From: Papaver somniferum
Taxonomy: Eukaryota; Streptophyta; Magnoliopsida; Ranunculales; Papaveraceae
Direction: 5' to 3'
NCBI RefSeq assembly: GCF_003573695.1
Contig: NC_039358.1
Coordinates: 15,934,637-15,998,636 of the forward strand
DNA length: 64,000 nt
The notes below the pieces were generated by a model, which saw only the letters and a list, made by a program, of their open reading frames with translations, made no database searches and was not told where the DNA came from. The position numbers and the translations under genes were made by a program. This document shows positions 12,700-23,500 of the stretch, piece after piece. How positions within the stretch are numbered: position 1 is the stretch's first letter; every line of letters begins with the position of its first letter.

Positions 12700-14019
12700 G
12701 AACAACTGTTCTTTGTTACCCAAGCACCTTGGTATGCGAATATAGTGAATTATCTTGTTACTGGTCGAATGCCCCAACATTGGGGTAAACAAGATCGTTC
12801 TAGGTTTTTAGCCGAGGTGAAGCACTTCTTTTGGGATGATCCTTATTTGTTTAAGTATTGTCCAGACCAGATTATTAGGAGATGTATACCTGAGAGTGAC
12901 CAGTCCAGTATTATTTCCTTTTGTCATGATCATGCTTGTGGGGGTCACTTTAGTGCTAAGAAGACTGCTGCTAAGATATTGCAGTGTGGATTCTATTGGC
13001 CTTCGTTGTTTAAAGACTCCCATAGTCACTGTGTTACTTGTGAGCGTTGCCAGAAATTAGGAACCATTTCCCGTAGGAACATGATGCCCTTGAACCCTAT
13101 TTTAGTTGTTGAGGTCTTTGATGTGTGGGGTATTGACTTTATGGGTCCGTTTCCTAATTCTTTTGGTAACCTTTACATCCTTGTCGCTGTAGACTATGTC
13201 TCTAAGTGGATTGAGGCGGTTGCGTGTAAAACCAATGACCATAGGGTTGTGATTGAGTTCTTGAAAAATAATATACTTACACGTTTTGGTACACCGCGAG
13301 CTATAATTAGTGATGGAGGGTCGCACTTTTGTAATGGACCTTTTAGGCTTTTGATGAAGAAATATGGTATTACACATAAGGTAGCTACCCCATATCATCC
13401 ACAGACTAGTGGTCAGTAGAGGTTTCCAATAGGGATAAAGCGTATATTAGAGAAAACAGTTAATCCTAATCGGAAAGACTGGTCGTCTAGGCTTACCGAT
13501 GCCTTATGGGCTTACCGTACTGCATTTAAGACCCCCATTGGAATGTCGCCTTATCGGCTTGTGTATGGCAAGGCATGTCATTTACATGTTGAGTTAGAAC
13601 ATAGAGCTTATTGGGCTGTTAAGCAGCTAAATTTTTCACTTGACAAGGCAGGAGCCCATAGGAAACTCCAGCTCAATGAGTTGGAAGAGATTCGTATAGA
13701 TGCTTACAATAGTACGAAGGAGTATAAGAACAAAATGAAACTTGTGCATGATAAGAATATTTTAAGAAAGTCATTTTCTCCAGGTCAAAAAAATTTTCTG
13801 TATGATACCCGCTTGCATCTTTTCCCTGGGAAGTTACGTTCTCGGTGGACGGGTCCTTTTATTGTTCGCACTGTCTTTCCTCATGGAGCTGTTGAGATCG
13901 AGACACCAGATGGTAGTAGTTCTTCGAAGGTTAACGGTCAGAGATTGAAACCCTTTTTAGAGCCCTTTCCTACAGGTGATATTGAGGAGGTCCCTCTGGA
14001 GGACCCTGTTTACCCTTGA
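12700..14019 (+). pseudogene. Athila-type integrase
   Basis: The integrase has an N-terminal HHCC finger (H-D-H-A-C-G-G-H ... C-V-T-C-E-R-C, about 12925-13050). The first catalytic Asp is in G-I-D-F-M-G-P (about 13130) and the second in I-I-S-D-G-G (about 13310). The frame stops at 13417-13419 just before the expected catalytic Glu, then resumes in 13543-14019, which encodes the C-terminal part including the W-T-G-P-F-I-V motif. The frame ends at a normal-looking stop at 14019. I see no chromodomain, as expected outside the chromoviruses. Confidence 0.88.
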
Positions 14020-15144
14020 TTGACCATCGAGGCGATTGTAAGTTATATATTAGTTTTTGATTTCTCTCTTCACCCAGGTACTATCTTTCCGACTTCTCTC
14101 TTTACTGATTCCTCATGTTACTTTGCTTTTTGGTATTTCTATTTCATTAGAAACATTGAGGACAATGTTAGATTTAAGTTTGGGGGTGGGGAAGAAACTT
14201 TTTGTTAGCTTTTAGTTGCAATAAATAAACTCCATAGCCTAGAAATTTATGCTTATTAAGGTTGGCACTAACCAATCTAAGTGGATGGGAACATCTTGGT
14301 TATAGGAGTTGAGGAACCAATATGATTAGATGGAAACATCTAAAGAGTCTATTCATAAAAGCACAGAGCTCAGGTGTTAGAATTAAAAAAAAAACATGGT
14401 AGTTTCGCCATAACTCGTTGAATCCTAATCCCTTCTGTTTTTATTTCTTAAGTGATTTGATGGGGCACACGACTCAAGTTTTTACCATTTCTAGGTGAAA
14501 TAGGGTGATTGAGATACCAAAAAAAAAAGTTTGAGACCAGACCATCAGACCAACCGGAATAAATTCAATAAAGTCGACCACTGGTGCCCTTGTATATGCC
14601 AGTTGTGTTGACCTAGAGTTAGGTTTATCGACCACTGGTCCCCTTGTATATGCCAGTTGTGTTGATATTAGTCAGACCGGTATCTCAGTCCATTAGGATA
14701 AGATCATCTTGGCAGAGGCTTTCAGACAGATATGGGAAACACCGTTCACTTTAACCATCTATTTTTCTCTTTATCCATCTTCATAATCTTTCCATATGAT
14801 TGGTTGACTCCGGTTATGATTTCTAGAAACTATCTGAGTAGAGCTCTGTCACTTATATATGAATTATAGTATGCTGAGTGCAAACTCGTGTACAACAATT
14901 GGAAATACGCATCAGGGTACTTCCTCCTATAGTCAATGTTTGTATACCAACCAACGAGATTCTTTAGTGCCTTCCAAGGTTCTGCGTAGATATCTAGGGT
15001 CTGGAGTAATGGTTTTGTGGGTACACCTCTGGTAAACCATCCGGAGACAACACTCCGCCGCTAGGGCCACCTAGCGGTTTAACGGCTTGCTGCACGTGCT
15101 AAGTGTAGTCATTTTATATTAGATTTTCTCGAGGACTAGCAAAT
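14020..15144 (+). other. 3' non-coding region of the Athila-type element
   Basis: About 1.1 kb between integrase and polypurine tract, where some Athila elements carry an envelope-like frame. I find none here. It contains a tandem duplication of about 38 bases (14574-14611 and 14628-14665, period 54) centred on CCTTGTATATGCCAGTTGTG. Confidence 0.65.
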
Positions 15145-15162
15145 AATAAGTTTGGGGGTATT
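15145..15162 (+). promoter_or_regulatory. Polypurine tract of the Athila-type element
   Basis: AATAAGTTTGGGGGTATT ends exactly at the 3' LTR. The AAGTTTGGGGG form is characteristic of Athila/Tat elements and primes plus-strand DNA synthesis. Confidence 0.88.
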
Positions 15163-16849
15163 TGATAGACACATTTTTGTGTCTGAATTGTCCTCAGTGT
15201 CTCTATTGTTAGTGCTCTATTTTTGTACTAATTATGGTGTTTTATGTATGTAGGTATTTTTGGCCAATAAACATTTTTGGAAAAATCGGCTCGAAAAATT
15301 ATGTGAAACACCCCCCGGAGGATATTTACTATACGGACTCTCAGATTGGATAAGGGGAACCCAGTTACTAAGGGGCATCCCAGGACGCCGCCTGCTATTC
15401 GCACCCCTGTCGTGGATAAGGGGCAGTTCATCTTCAACACTTCAAAAACGAATTTGGCGGGAAAAGAAGCTCTCAACCGTCAGGAATTAGGGTTTATGAT
15501 TTGGGCATGTTTTTGGGAGATTAAAGGGTTGGAATTAATTGGGTTTGCTCTAATGGAGTAAACAGGGTTGGTAGTGGTGTTCATTTCGATTGGAATTGAT
15601 TATATCAACGGTTGGGAGGTAAACAGGATTTTTGGTCGGGATTGTTCATCTTCTCCGGCAAAGTCACCTGGTTATGATTTGGACGATCTTTCTATTGGAC
15701 TTTCTCATGGTTTCGAGTTGGTTTAGGCATGTTTCGATCAAACAGGATTGGTAATGGACATTGAATCGAAGAAACAGATTTATCCATGAAGTTTTGGCAA
15801 AACAGAGAAGTAGGGTTTCACGGTTTTTCTTTTCCTTCTCTGTCCCGAGTGCAGCTGATGTTTGCGTGTGGGAAGAAGCAGTTGGTCGCGATTTAAAAGG
15901 TGCTAGAAATGTTTTTGGAGTGTGTAAACACAAGTCATCTGCGTGAGGAGTTGAAATAGCATAGAAAATCTCGTATCTTGCATGGAAGTAAAAGAAAATA
16001 GTTTTGGTTGATTGCCGAGATTATGTGGAGTTATGAGGATTTATTCTTGGTTCAATTGGGTATATAAAGGCTGCTGGAACCACAGAGGAGGGTTACGAGA
16101 TTTTGGGGGAGATTATAGAGATGTGAAAGTCGAGTTGCAGAAGAATCACCATTTATGATGTTGTGAAGAACACCAAGAACATTAGGCGCGCAACAACAGT
16201 CGTTTCTCAACAGTGGAAACGACACACAGGCGAGGGTCGAGAATCAGCGACAGTACTCTGTTCTATCGTTCTTTTCAGTTTGTAACACTTATAACTGTTG
16301 TAAACCCAGTTTTTAATAGTTTTCTCCATTTCATCTTTGTAAACACCCTTTGAGCAATAAAAATGAATTTTGAGTGTGTTTCCAACATGATGATGAGCTA
16401 ATTCTCCCACAACCAAGGCAATGAGGAAGTTATTCACTCATGAATAATGGGTAACTATTTCATTTTCTCTAATTTTTAATTATAATTCACTCAATCACTG
16501 CTCTTGCAGAGTTTTTAAATGTTTACATAATTTTCTTAATTACTTGTGATTCAATTTGATAGATTATACTTTGTTTAATCAATTGATAGTCTATGCTTGG
16601 GGAATGCAATTAATATTTGAGAATATGTTTGATTAATTGTGAATTAAGAAATAAGGGACTTAAAAGATAATTAGAGTTTCGGATTATTTTCCATAATTTA
16701 TTCATGTGTGATAGTGGAATCAGTGTCTTGGTTATTCCTAATAATCTTGAATTAAGTTTTGTTTGTTTTTAAATTTCATTAAATCTAAAATCTTTGCTTT
16801 CACAAGTCTCAACGAACTTTTTACTACAACTCAATTTGAAATCACATCA
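15163..16849 (+). repeat. 3' LTR of the Athila-type element
   Basis: 1687 bp, starting TGATAGACAC and ending ATCACATCA, collinear with 5731-7420. It carries the same TATA (16061-16068) and AATAAA (16356-16361) motifs. It is followed directly by the right TTTAT duplication (16850-16854). Confidence 0.93.
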
Positions 16850-16854
16850 TTTAT

Positions 16855-17458
16855 GTTGGTTGCTTCGAAGGATATGGGTTCTCCATCATCTGTAGAGGAG
16901 ATTGAAGATGATAGTGCTTCTCCTTCGTCATCCCTGGATTCTCCAATGGAGATTTCTCTCCATGCCTTAACAGGGTTGGTTACGCAGAATACAATTCGAG
17001 TGCTTGGTCACTTGCAATCACGAGATATCTTCATTTTGATCGATACTGGCAGTACCCACAGTTTTGTGGATGCCAAGTTAGATGAACAGCTGCAACTCCC
17101 TGTTTCCCCTACTGGTCACATTCTAGTGACAGTTGCTAATGGCGACACTACCATCAGCAAAGGCATTTTCCCTCAACTTGCCTGGAATATGCAGGGATAC
17201 AAATTTGTCAGTGATTTACGCATTCTTACACCCGGAGGATGCGACATACTTCTTGTGTTAGATTGGCTGAAAAAGCTTGGTGATGTTATGTTCAATCTAG
17301 CTGAGCTCAGGATTTCTTTCTTTTATCAGGGTCAACATATAACTCTTCAAGGGAGTTCTTATCTACCCACTTGCAATATGATTAGTGGTAATACCTTTCT
17401 CCAGTTTTTTAAAGACAACATCCCCACATTTATTGGTCATTTTTTTTTCCTATATTAG
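16855..17458 (+). pseudogene. Outer chromovirus protease
   Basis: Continuation of the outer polyprotein after the nested insertion. The frame carries the aspartic protease active site L-I-D-T-G-S-T-H-S-F (about 17037-17066). About 70 residues later comes D-I-L-L-V-L-D-W-L, matching the I-L-G-M-D-W-L motif of chromoviruses. The frame is lost after a run of eight T near 17443, which puts a stop at 17456-17458. The part upstream of 16855 lies at 5363-5730, beyond the inner element. Confidence 0.88.
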
Positions 17459-17496
17459 TTGTACCTCTAGAACCAATTCATCTTAGCATTGCTACA

Positions 17497-18691
17497 GTGG
17501 TGGAGTCTTTCTCAGATGTTTTTTATTCTCCTAAATCTTTGCCTCCTCAAAGGGCATTGGATCACCAAATACCCTCAAAGCCTAATTCTGAACCTATCTC
17601 TCAAAGACCTTATAGATGTCCTCACATACAAAAGGCAGTGGTAAGCAAATCACAGCCCTTTTGTATCTCCTATTTTAATCAAGAAAAAGGATGGCTCTTG
17701 GAGATTCTGCGTGGATTACAGAAAATTAAATGACATCGAAATCAAAGATAAGTTCCCTATCCCCTTAATAGATGATCTGCCAGAAGAACTGAATGGCGCC
17801 ATCATTTTTTCAAAAATTGACCCGAAGTCTGGTTATTATTAAATCTTGATGAACATAGCTGACATTCATAAAACTGCTTTTATAACCCATCAAGGTTATT
17901 ATGAATTCAGAGTTATGCCTTCTGGCTTAACAAATGCTCCTGCCACCTTTCAGTCCTTGATGAAAACTATTTTCAAACCATTTTTAAGGAAGTTTATCCT
18001 TGTCTTTTTCGATGACATCTTGATTTACAGCAAGTCACTTGAAGAGCATGTTGAACATCTTTCCCAGACCCTCACCTTGTTAACACACCATTCTCTATTT
18101 GCTAACAAGAACAAGTGTTGCTTTGCACAACCAAGACTATCTTATTTGGGACACTTGATAACCTCTGAAGATGTTGCTGCTGACCCTGATAAGATTGCAG
18201 CCATGCATAATTGGCCTCAACCAGCTACACTTAAACAACTGAGGTTTTTTTTGGGGTTAACTGGTTACTATAGGAGGTTTATTAAAGGGTATGGTAATAT
18301 AAGAAAGCTTTTGACAGATATGCTTAAGAAGGATTTTTTCTCATGGTCACCATCAGCATTACAAGCATTCTTGGCTTTTAAATCTGCAATGACAACTGCT
18401 CCAGTTTTGGCCTTGCCAGATTTTTCCAAACCATTTATTTTAGAAACTGATGCATGTTCTACAGGTGTAGGTGCAATTTTAATGCAAGAAGACAAGCCAA
18501 TAGCATTCTACAGTAAGACATTGGGTCCTCAAGCTCTGTCTTTACCCACATATGAAAAAGAATTACTAGCCATTGTCATGGCAGTTCAGAAATGGAAGCA
18601 TTATTTATCTCAGCATCAGTTCATTATCCATACTTACCATCAGAGTCTTAAATACTTTGTGGAGCAAAGAATCACTATTTTTTTACAGTAG
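17497..18691 (+). pseudogene. Outer chromovirus reverse transcriptase and RNase H
   Basis: The N-terminal RT part is in broken pieces from 17497: the K-K-D-G-S-W-R-F region near 17687-17715 is split by a frameshift, and stops follow to 17842. The intact frame from 17846 has N-A-P-A-T-F-Q, the catalytic box [10 protein letters not shown] (about 18002-18031), and L-G-H-L-I. RNase H follows with [10 protein letters not shown] near 18450. The RNase H frame ends at a premature stop at 18689-18691. Confidence 0.9.
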
Positions 18692-18700
18692 AAGTGGCTT

Positions 18701-20252
18701 ATGAAATTATTAGGTTTGGACTATGTCATTAAATACAAGAAAGGCTTGGGAAATAAAGCAGTTTATGCCTTGTCCAGAGTACCTCACTCTACTCCAACAT
18801 GTCAGTCCTTGTCAGTAGCTCATCCACAGTGGACTCAAGATATTATCTCTAGCTACACTGAAGATGTTCATGCTCAACATATTCTTTCACAACTACTTGT
18901 TTCTCCAGCTGACTTCCCCTATTCTTTGAAGCAAGGCATTCTGAGGTACAAAACTAGATTATATGTTAGTTCAATTTCCCATATTAGGAGCCAGATCATG
19001 CACTTTGTCCATTCATTAGCTGTTGAAGGTCACTCTAGTATGATGGGCACTTACAACAGAGCCAAATCTTACTTTTATTGGCCCAAGATGAAGGATGACA
19101 TTTTCCAGTTTGTTGCTGAGTGTGATGTTTGCCAATGTAACAAGCATGAGCTTTCTTCTCCTGCTGAAATCCTGCAACCTCTTCCTATTCCAGACACAGC
19201 ATGGTAGCACATCTCTATGGACTTCATTGAAGGCCTACCCATGTCTTTTCGGAAGAATGTTATCTTGGTGGTGGTTGACATGCTAACTAAATACAATCAT
19301 TTCATTGACTTAATCCATCCCTTCAGTGCAATATATGTGACAAAGAATTTATGCACCATATCTTCAAATTGCATGGCATGCCATCTTCCATAGTCTCAGA
19401 CAGAGATAAGGTATTTCTCAGAACTTTTTGGAAACACTTGTTTAAGTCGCTAGGCACCCGGTTGAACCTTAGTACCTCTTACCATCCTCAAAATGATGGT
19501 CAGACTAAAATGACCAATGCCTGTTTGGAACAATATTTAAGATGCATGACTAGCTCTTCTCCTAAGCTATGGATCAACTGGTTGGCATTAGCTGAGTGGT
19601 GGTTTAACACCAACTACCATACAAGCCTCAAGATGACTCCATTTCAGGATTTATATGGTTATACACCACCACACTTAGCATTCCATGTGTAAGCCACTAC
19701 TTCAGTTGTTGTTGTACAAGACTATATGCAAGCAAGGGACAACATGCTTAAACTTTTGAAGGAATATTTGATAAAGGCTCAACACATAATGAAGCAGTTT
19801 GCAGATGCCCATAGAACTGACAGGTCTTTCTCAGTTGGACATTTAGTATTCTTGAAGTTACAACCATACATACAGTAATCTGTGGCTCTGAGAACTAATT
19901 TTAAGCTGTCTGCAAGGTAGTTTGACCCATTTGAAGTTTTGCAGAAAATTGGTGTTGTGGCTTATAAACTCCAACTGCCAGTGGGTTCTAGGATACACCC
20001 TATCTTCCATGTATCCCAATTGAAGAAGAAGATTGGTCAACATCTCACTCCAACTTCAAGCTTGCCAACGGTGGATTCTTCTGGTACTTTTATAGTACTA
20101 CAAGTAGCTGTCTTGGATTCCAGACATATTCTCAGAAGGGAAAACACTGTGTTGCAGGTGCTTAATCAATGGGATGGCTCTCCACCATAAGATGCAACTT
20201 GGGAAGAAGCCAGTCACATTCATTCTCACAAGGATGTGCAATGGGGGGAGTA
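18701..20252 (+). pseudogene. Outer chromovirus integrase with chromodomain-like end
   Basis: The integrase has an HHCC finger (H-S-L-A-V-E-G-H-S ... C-D-V-C-Q-C, about 19006-19140). The first catalytic Asp is at D-F-I-E-G-L-P (about 19220) and the second at I-V-S-D-R-D (about 19397). At the position of the catalytic Glu, 35 residues later, the codon is AAA (Lys, about 19507), so this integrase would be inactive even with open frames. The frame is broken by several stops. The C-terminus (19939-20252) ends with V-L-N-Q-W-D-G-S-P-P, one in-frame stop, then A-T-W-E-E, the core of a plant chromodomain-like tail. Confidence 0.88.
20240..20250 (+). promoter_or_regulatory. Polypurine tract of the outer chromovirus
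   Basis: AATGGGGGGAG overlaps the last codons of the integrase-chromodomain frame, 13 bases before the TGTTATGG start of the 3' LTR. Overlap of pol end and polypurine tract is common in compact chromoviruses. Confidence 0.75.
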
Positions 20253-20263
20253 ATCTACCAGCT

Positions 20264-20511
20264 TGTTATGGGCCTGTTATTCTTGTAAGCCCATTGACAG
20301 AATTCTACCCACTTATGTTATTTCCTTTCTTAGGGCACCTGAGTAGTTATTACCACCCAATGGGTGATTGAGTAGTGATACGGCTATTTATTAGCCAGGT
20401 AATTATAAGAACAGTTTTCATGTTGCAAATAATCAAAAGATTATCAGGCTCTTCCTTAAGTTAGGAGAGTAGATTACCGAAAGTAGTTGTGTTTGTGAAT
20501 CTGTTCATGAC
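20264..20511 (+). repeat. 3' LTR of the outer chromovirus
   Basis: Starts TGTTATGGGCC and matches 4525-4751. It differs by about 30 extra bases around 20390-20420 (GGCTATTTATTAGCCAGG, itself a small hairpin) that the 5' copy lacks or has lost. The right end is near CATGAC. The following bases do not give a clean 5-bp match to the left flank. Confidence 0.8.
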
Positions 20512-20512
20512 G

Positions 20513-23500
20513 GCTTCCACCACTAGTATAGAGTGTAGTATGATGATCCTGATTATTTGACTGTCCTTGTTGTTTCTTTGTTACAAAAAGGATGGTTCCA
20601 GAGTTCTTTGTTTTCTTGTGAAACAAATGGCTACTTATCCTCCTTTCTTAACTCACTTCTATTGGAAGTTATTAAGCTATCCAAGGACTAACTATACCAT
20701 AAAGGACAAGGATAGCAATACAAAGTCTCATATCAGGAAGATCATAGCTACTTTTCATCAGTCAACCACCTCGTGATGCCACCGTGCAAGAAAAGAAGAA
20801 GGTGCAGCGTATACAGCTTTGTCACATGCTCATGGAAAGCCAACTTCTGTGGCATACCGCATCCTGATTAACTAGTCCCACATTGAACTTAGGTTACACC
20901 AGGCACCATTCCCAAGTCACTTATAAGATAACTTTTGAGACAGACGGTTCAACTTCAAAAGTATAAAACACAGTTTGGTTAAGTTTGTCTGTGTAAGTGG
21001 CGGTCCAGATTTGTCTGGACCAATAGATAAATCTACCGTTGCGAGTATATGATTAGGCATGATCGAGGGTAGACACGCGTGGCTTAGGTGATGTTTCCGC
21101 TCCCCTAAATTGGGAAGGACAGGTAGAGAGAGAAATAAGAGGCGAAATTATTCGGTTCGTCTTCCAAGGTGATATAAGTTTTAGGTTTTCCGTTGGTTGG
21201 TGTATTTATTTCGATTCTTACTTCTCTTACTATTTTAGTAGTTGTGTAGATAGATCAGATGAAAGTTCTTATTGTTTTTCTTTTGTTTGATGTTACAGGA
21301 CGTGGAAGTATAGAGCATTTAGAAAAGTATAACCACTGCGAGGTACAAGGTGATGGAAAGGGAGTCTGGCAACAAAAAAATATATATGAGAAAGGTAATG
21401 GATTTCAACTCTATGAATATGGTAACCGGTGATGGAATTAATTGACTATGTGATTCTTAGAGTCTCATGAATCAAAGATTTTGATACGACTGATCTTTTT
21501 TCAAAGTTTGTCGATTGGAACATTTCTATTTTGTTCCCCTCTAACTGATTTGGTTACCCTTTCGGATTATTTAGACTGAAACTGGTGGGTAATAGCTATG
21601 GCAAAGGAAAACGAAGGTATTGATTGGTATCTTTCCTCTTAGAGATGCAGCAGAAGGGATTGATTTGTGTCTATTAGTTCAGTATTATCTCAAGTATTAT
21701 TTTGTTTTCTCATTAAATGTTCACCAGCCTCAATAATTTAGAACTAAAATGTTTGATATTGTGACTGAATGAAAACAAATATCATTTAAGGTGTTGTAAC
21801 TGTTTCTGGGAAAAGAAGCACCAATCTCTTCTGGCAACTCCAGATGCTCATAAGCTACATGGGAAGAATCAACCTGAATACAATGGCATACTAGGAACGA
21901 TTCATAGCTGAATTCATATGTGGTTTGTAGGTCTTTTTATGATATTTGTCTCTTTTTTTTTTTGAGATATGATGATAATTATAATGATCCGTCACGGGAT
22001 GTTAAGCCAATCAAGAATTATCTTACAATTGGATTTTTTAAAGGTTTTGGCATGAGGAGATCTCGGTTTTTATTGTTGGTCTTGAATTTGTGTCTTTGTG
22101 ATGCATCATACCATTTGCCTATTCTGTCAACAACAACAAAAAATGGCATTAATGTAATGAGGGTGTTTTCTTATTGGAACTTATTTGTGGATTTGGGTTT
22201 TCTCTTATTGGTATGACAGTTGTAATAACTGAAACTTGCATCAGTTGGGAATGGTTATTTGTGACTGTTTACTTTCATTGAATTTTTTGATGTCTCCCTA
22301 ACTAGATCAACCTCTCTCACTTCCTCTCGGAATTTACTAGGTTATATTTCCTCTATATGCACATTTCAATTTGCTCTTTTGCATATTATTATCTGAATTT
22401 CTTAATTCAGATAGACCATCCCTTTGATTCCTTTAGGTTATTCTGCTTTGGTGATTCATTTAGGTTTCTTAAGTAGGTGGTTGATTAATTTTTGCAAGAA
22501 AGCAAGTGATATTTGTGAAGGAACCAAATTCAATCATTCTTTCTTTCCCTGGGTTCGTAATAGACCGAAAATATGCGTCTCAGATTTTGATCTAAAGACG
22601 GCTTGACAAAATAGTTGGGATTTTCATGGCGGTACTTAATTTTCTTTTGTTTCTGTACTTTTCATTCTATTAATTTGCAACTACAACAATTTAATGTTTC
22701 ATTCAGATATATTATAAGACTGATATTTGCGTTAGATTTTCAGAGAATTCATAGTCTTCACAACTAGACTTGAGTGGATTGGATATTTGAAGTCTGCTTC
22801 GGAAGTTAAGTGGGACATGACCTGTTATAGATTTTTTTAGGATAGCTAAAAGGTGTAAGGTGCAACATAATTCCTAAGGCTCTTGATATGCTCTTTGATG
22901 TCCTATGGTAGCTATTCTGTCTGGTATGCTCTTTGATGTTGTTCTTCACTTCTATCTAGGAAAAGTAATTATGAATCACGTGTAACTAAATTTCAAGTGC
23001 TGCAGGAGTTAAGTTACCCAAGTTTGGTATTTTACTGAAGATAAAATGAATAATGAACTGACTGGATCAGCGCAAGGTGATCGAAGGTGCAACTTTGTAA
23101 GGCGGCTGATATTACACTAATTGAAATTCTTAGGTATGCTAACATGGAGCACTCTAATGGGTATTACAAATTTTTATTATTTTTTAGTATTGCTTCACTA
23201 TTAAAGCAACCATAGGACGTTCTAATGTGTACTTATAATTGGCAGATCTTCGTGAGTTCCAGATTCCTTCCTAATATGAACAAGGCAGTTGGTTACAGCG
23301 CAGAGTTCATTATAGTTCGGATTTGGATTCTGCTTAAGTTCTCTCTATAGCCAACATACGGAGATTAGTGACTGCCTGAAGACAATAAAGATGGAGGAAG
23401 GTAATTTTCTCTTATTCTTTCTCTACCTCACATCAAGATTTGATTCATGTGTATCGAATATCGAGTTGGGTTTCATATTTTAATATTATTGATATCTTTG

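Larger units (their letters stand above)
5731..16849 (+). mobile_element. Athila-type Ty3/gypsy retrotransposon, complete but mutated
   Basis: An 11.1-kb element with LTRs 5731-7420 and 15163-16849, ending TG...CA and flanked by TTTAT duplications. After the 5' LTR comes a tRNA-Asp-type primer site, then about 1.1 kb of leader, gag, protease, RT, RNase H and integrase in gypsy order, 1.1 kb of non-coding 3' sequence and a typical AAGTTTGGGGGT polypurine tract. The protease start (L-D-L-G-A-S) and the long spacer between gag and protease are typical of Athila/Tat elements. I see no envelope-like third frame, although many Athila elements have one. Several frameshifts disable gag and pol. Confidence 0.93.
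4525..20512 (+). mobile_element. Ty3/gypsy chromovirus-like element, split by a nested insertion
   Basis: The outer element has short LTRs (4525-4751 and 20264-20511) starting TGTTATGGGCC and a primer-binding site T-T-G-G-T-A-T-C-A-G right after the 5' LTR. Its gag has a CCHC knuckle, then protease, RT/RNase H, integrase and a C-terminal chromodomain-like end. A polypurine tract precedes the 3' LTR. Without the Athila-type insertion (5726-16849) the element is about 4.9 kb. LTRs of about 230-250 bp and the W-x-G-x-P-P-x-x-A-T-W-E type ending suggest a Reina-like chromovirus, but the clade is inferred. All coding parts carry stops or frameshifts. I could not find a clean target duplication at its outer ends. 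Confidence 0.85.

Noticed and set aside
14020..14208. Possible envelope-like frame after the Athila integrase
   Set aside because: Only 62 codons, with no signal peptide plus transmembrane arrangement that I can support.
20567..20640. K-K-D-G-S text near a chromovirus, possibly another RT
   Set aside because: The following residues do not match RT, and the five-residue match is too short.
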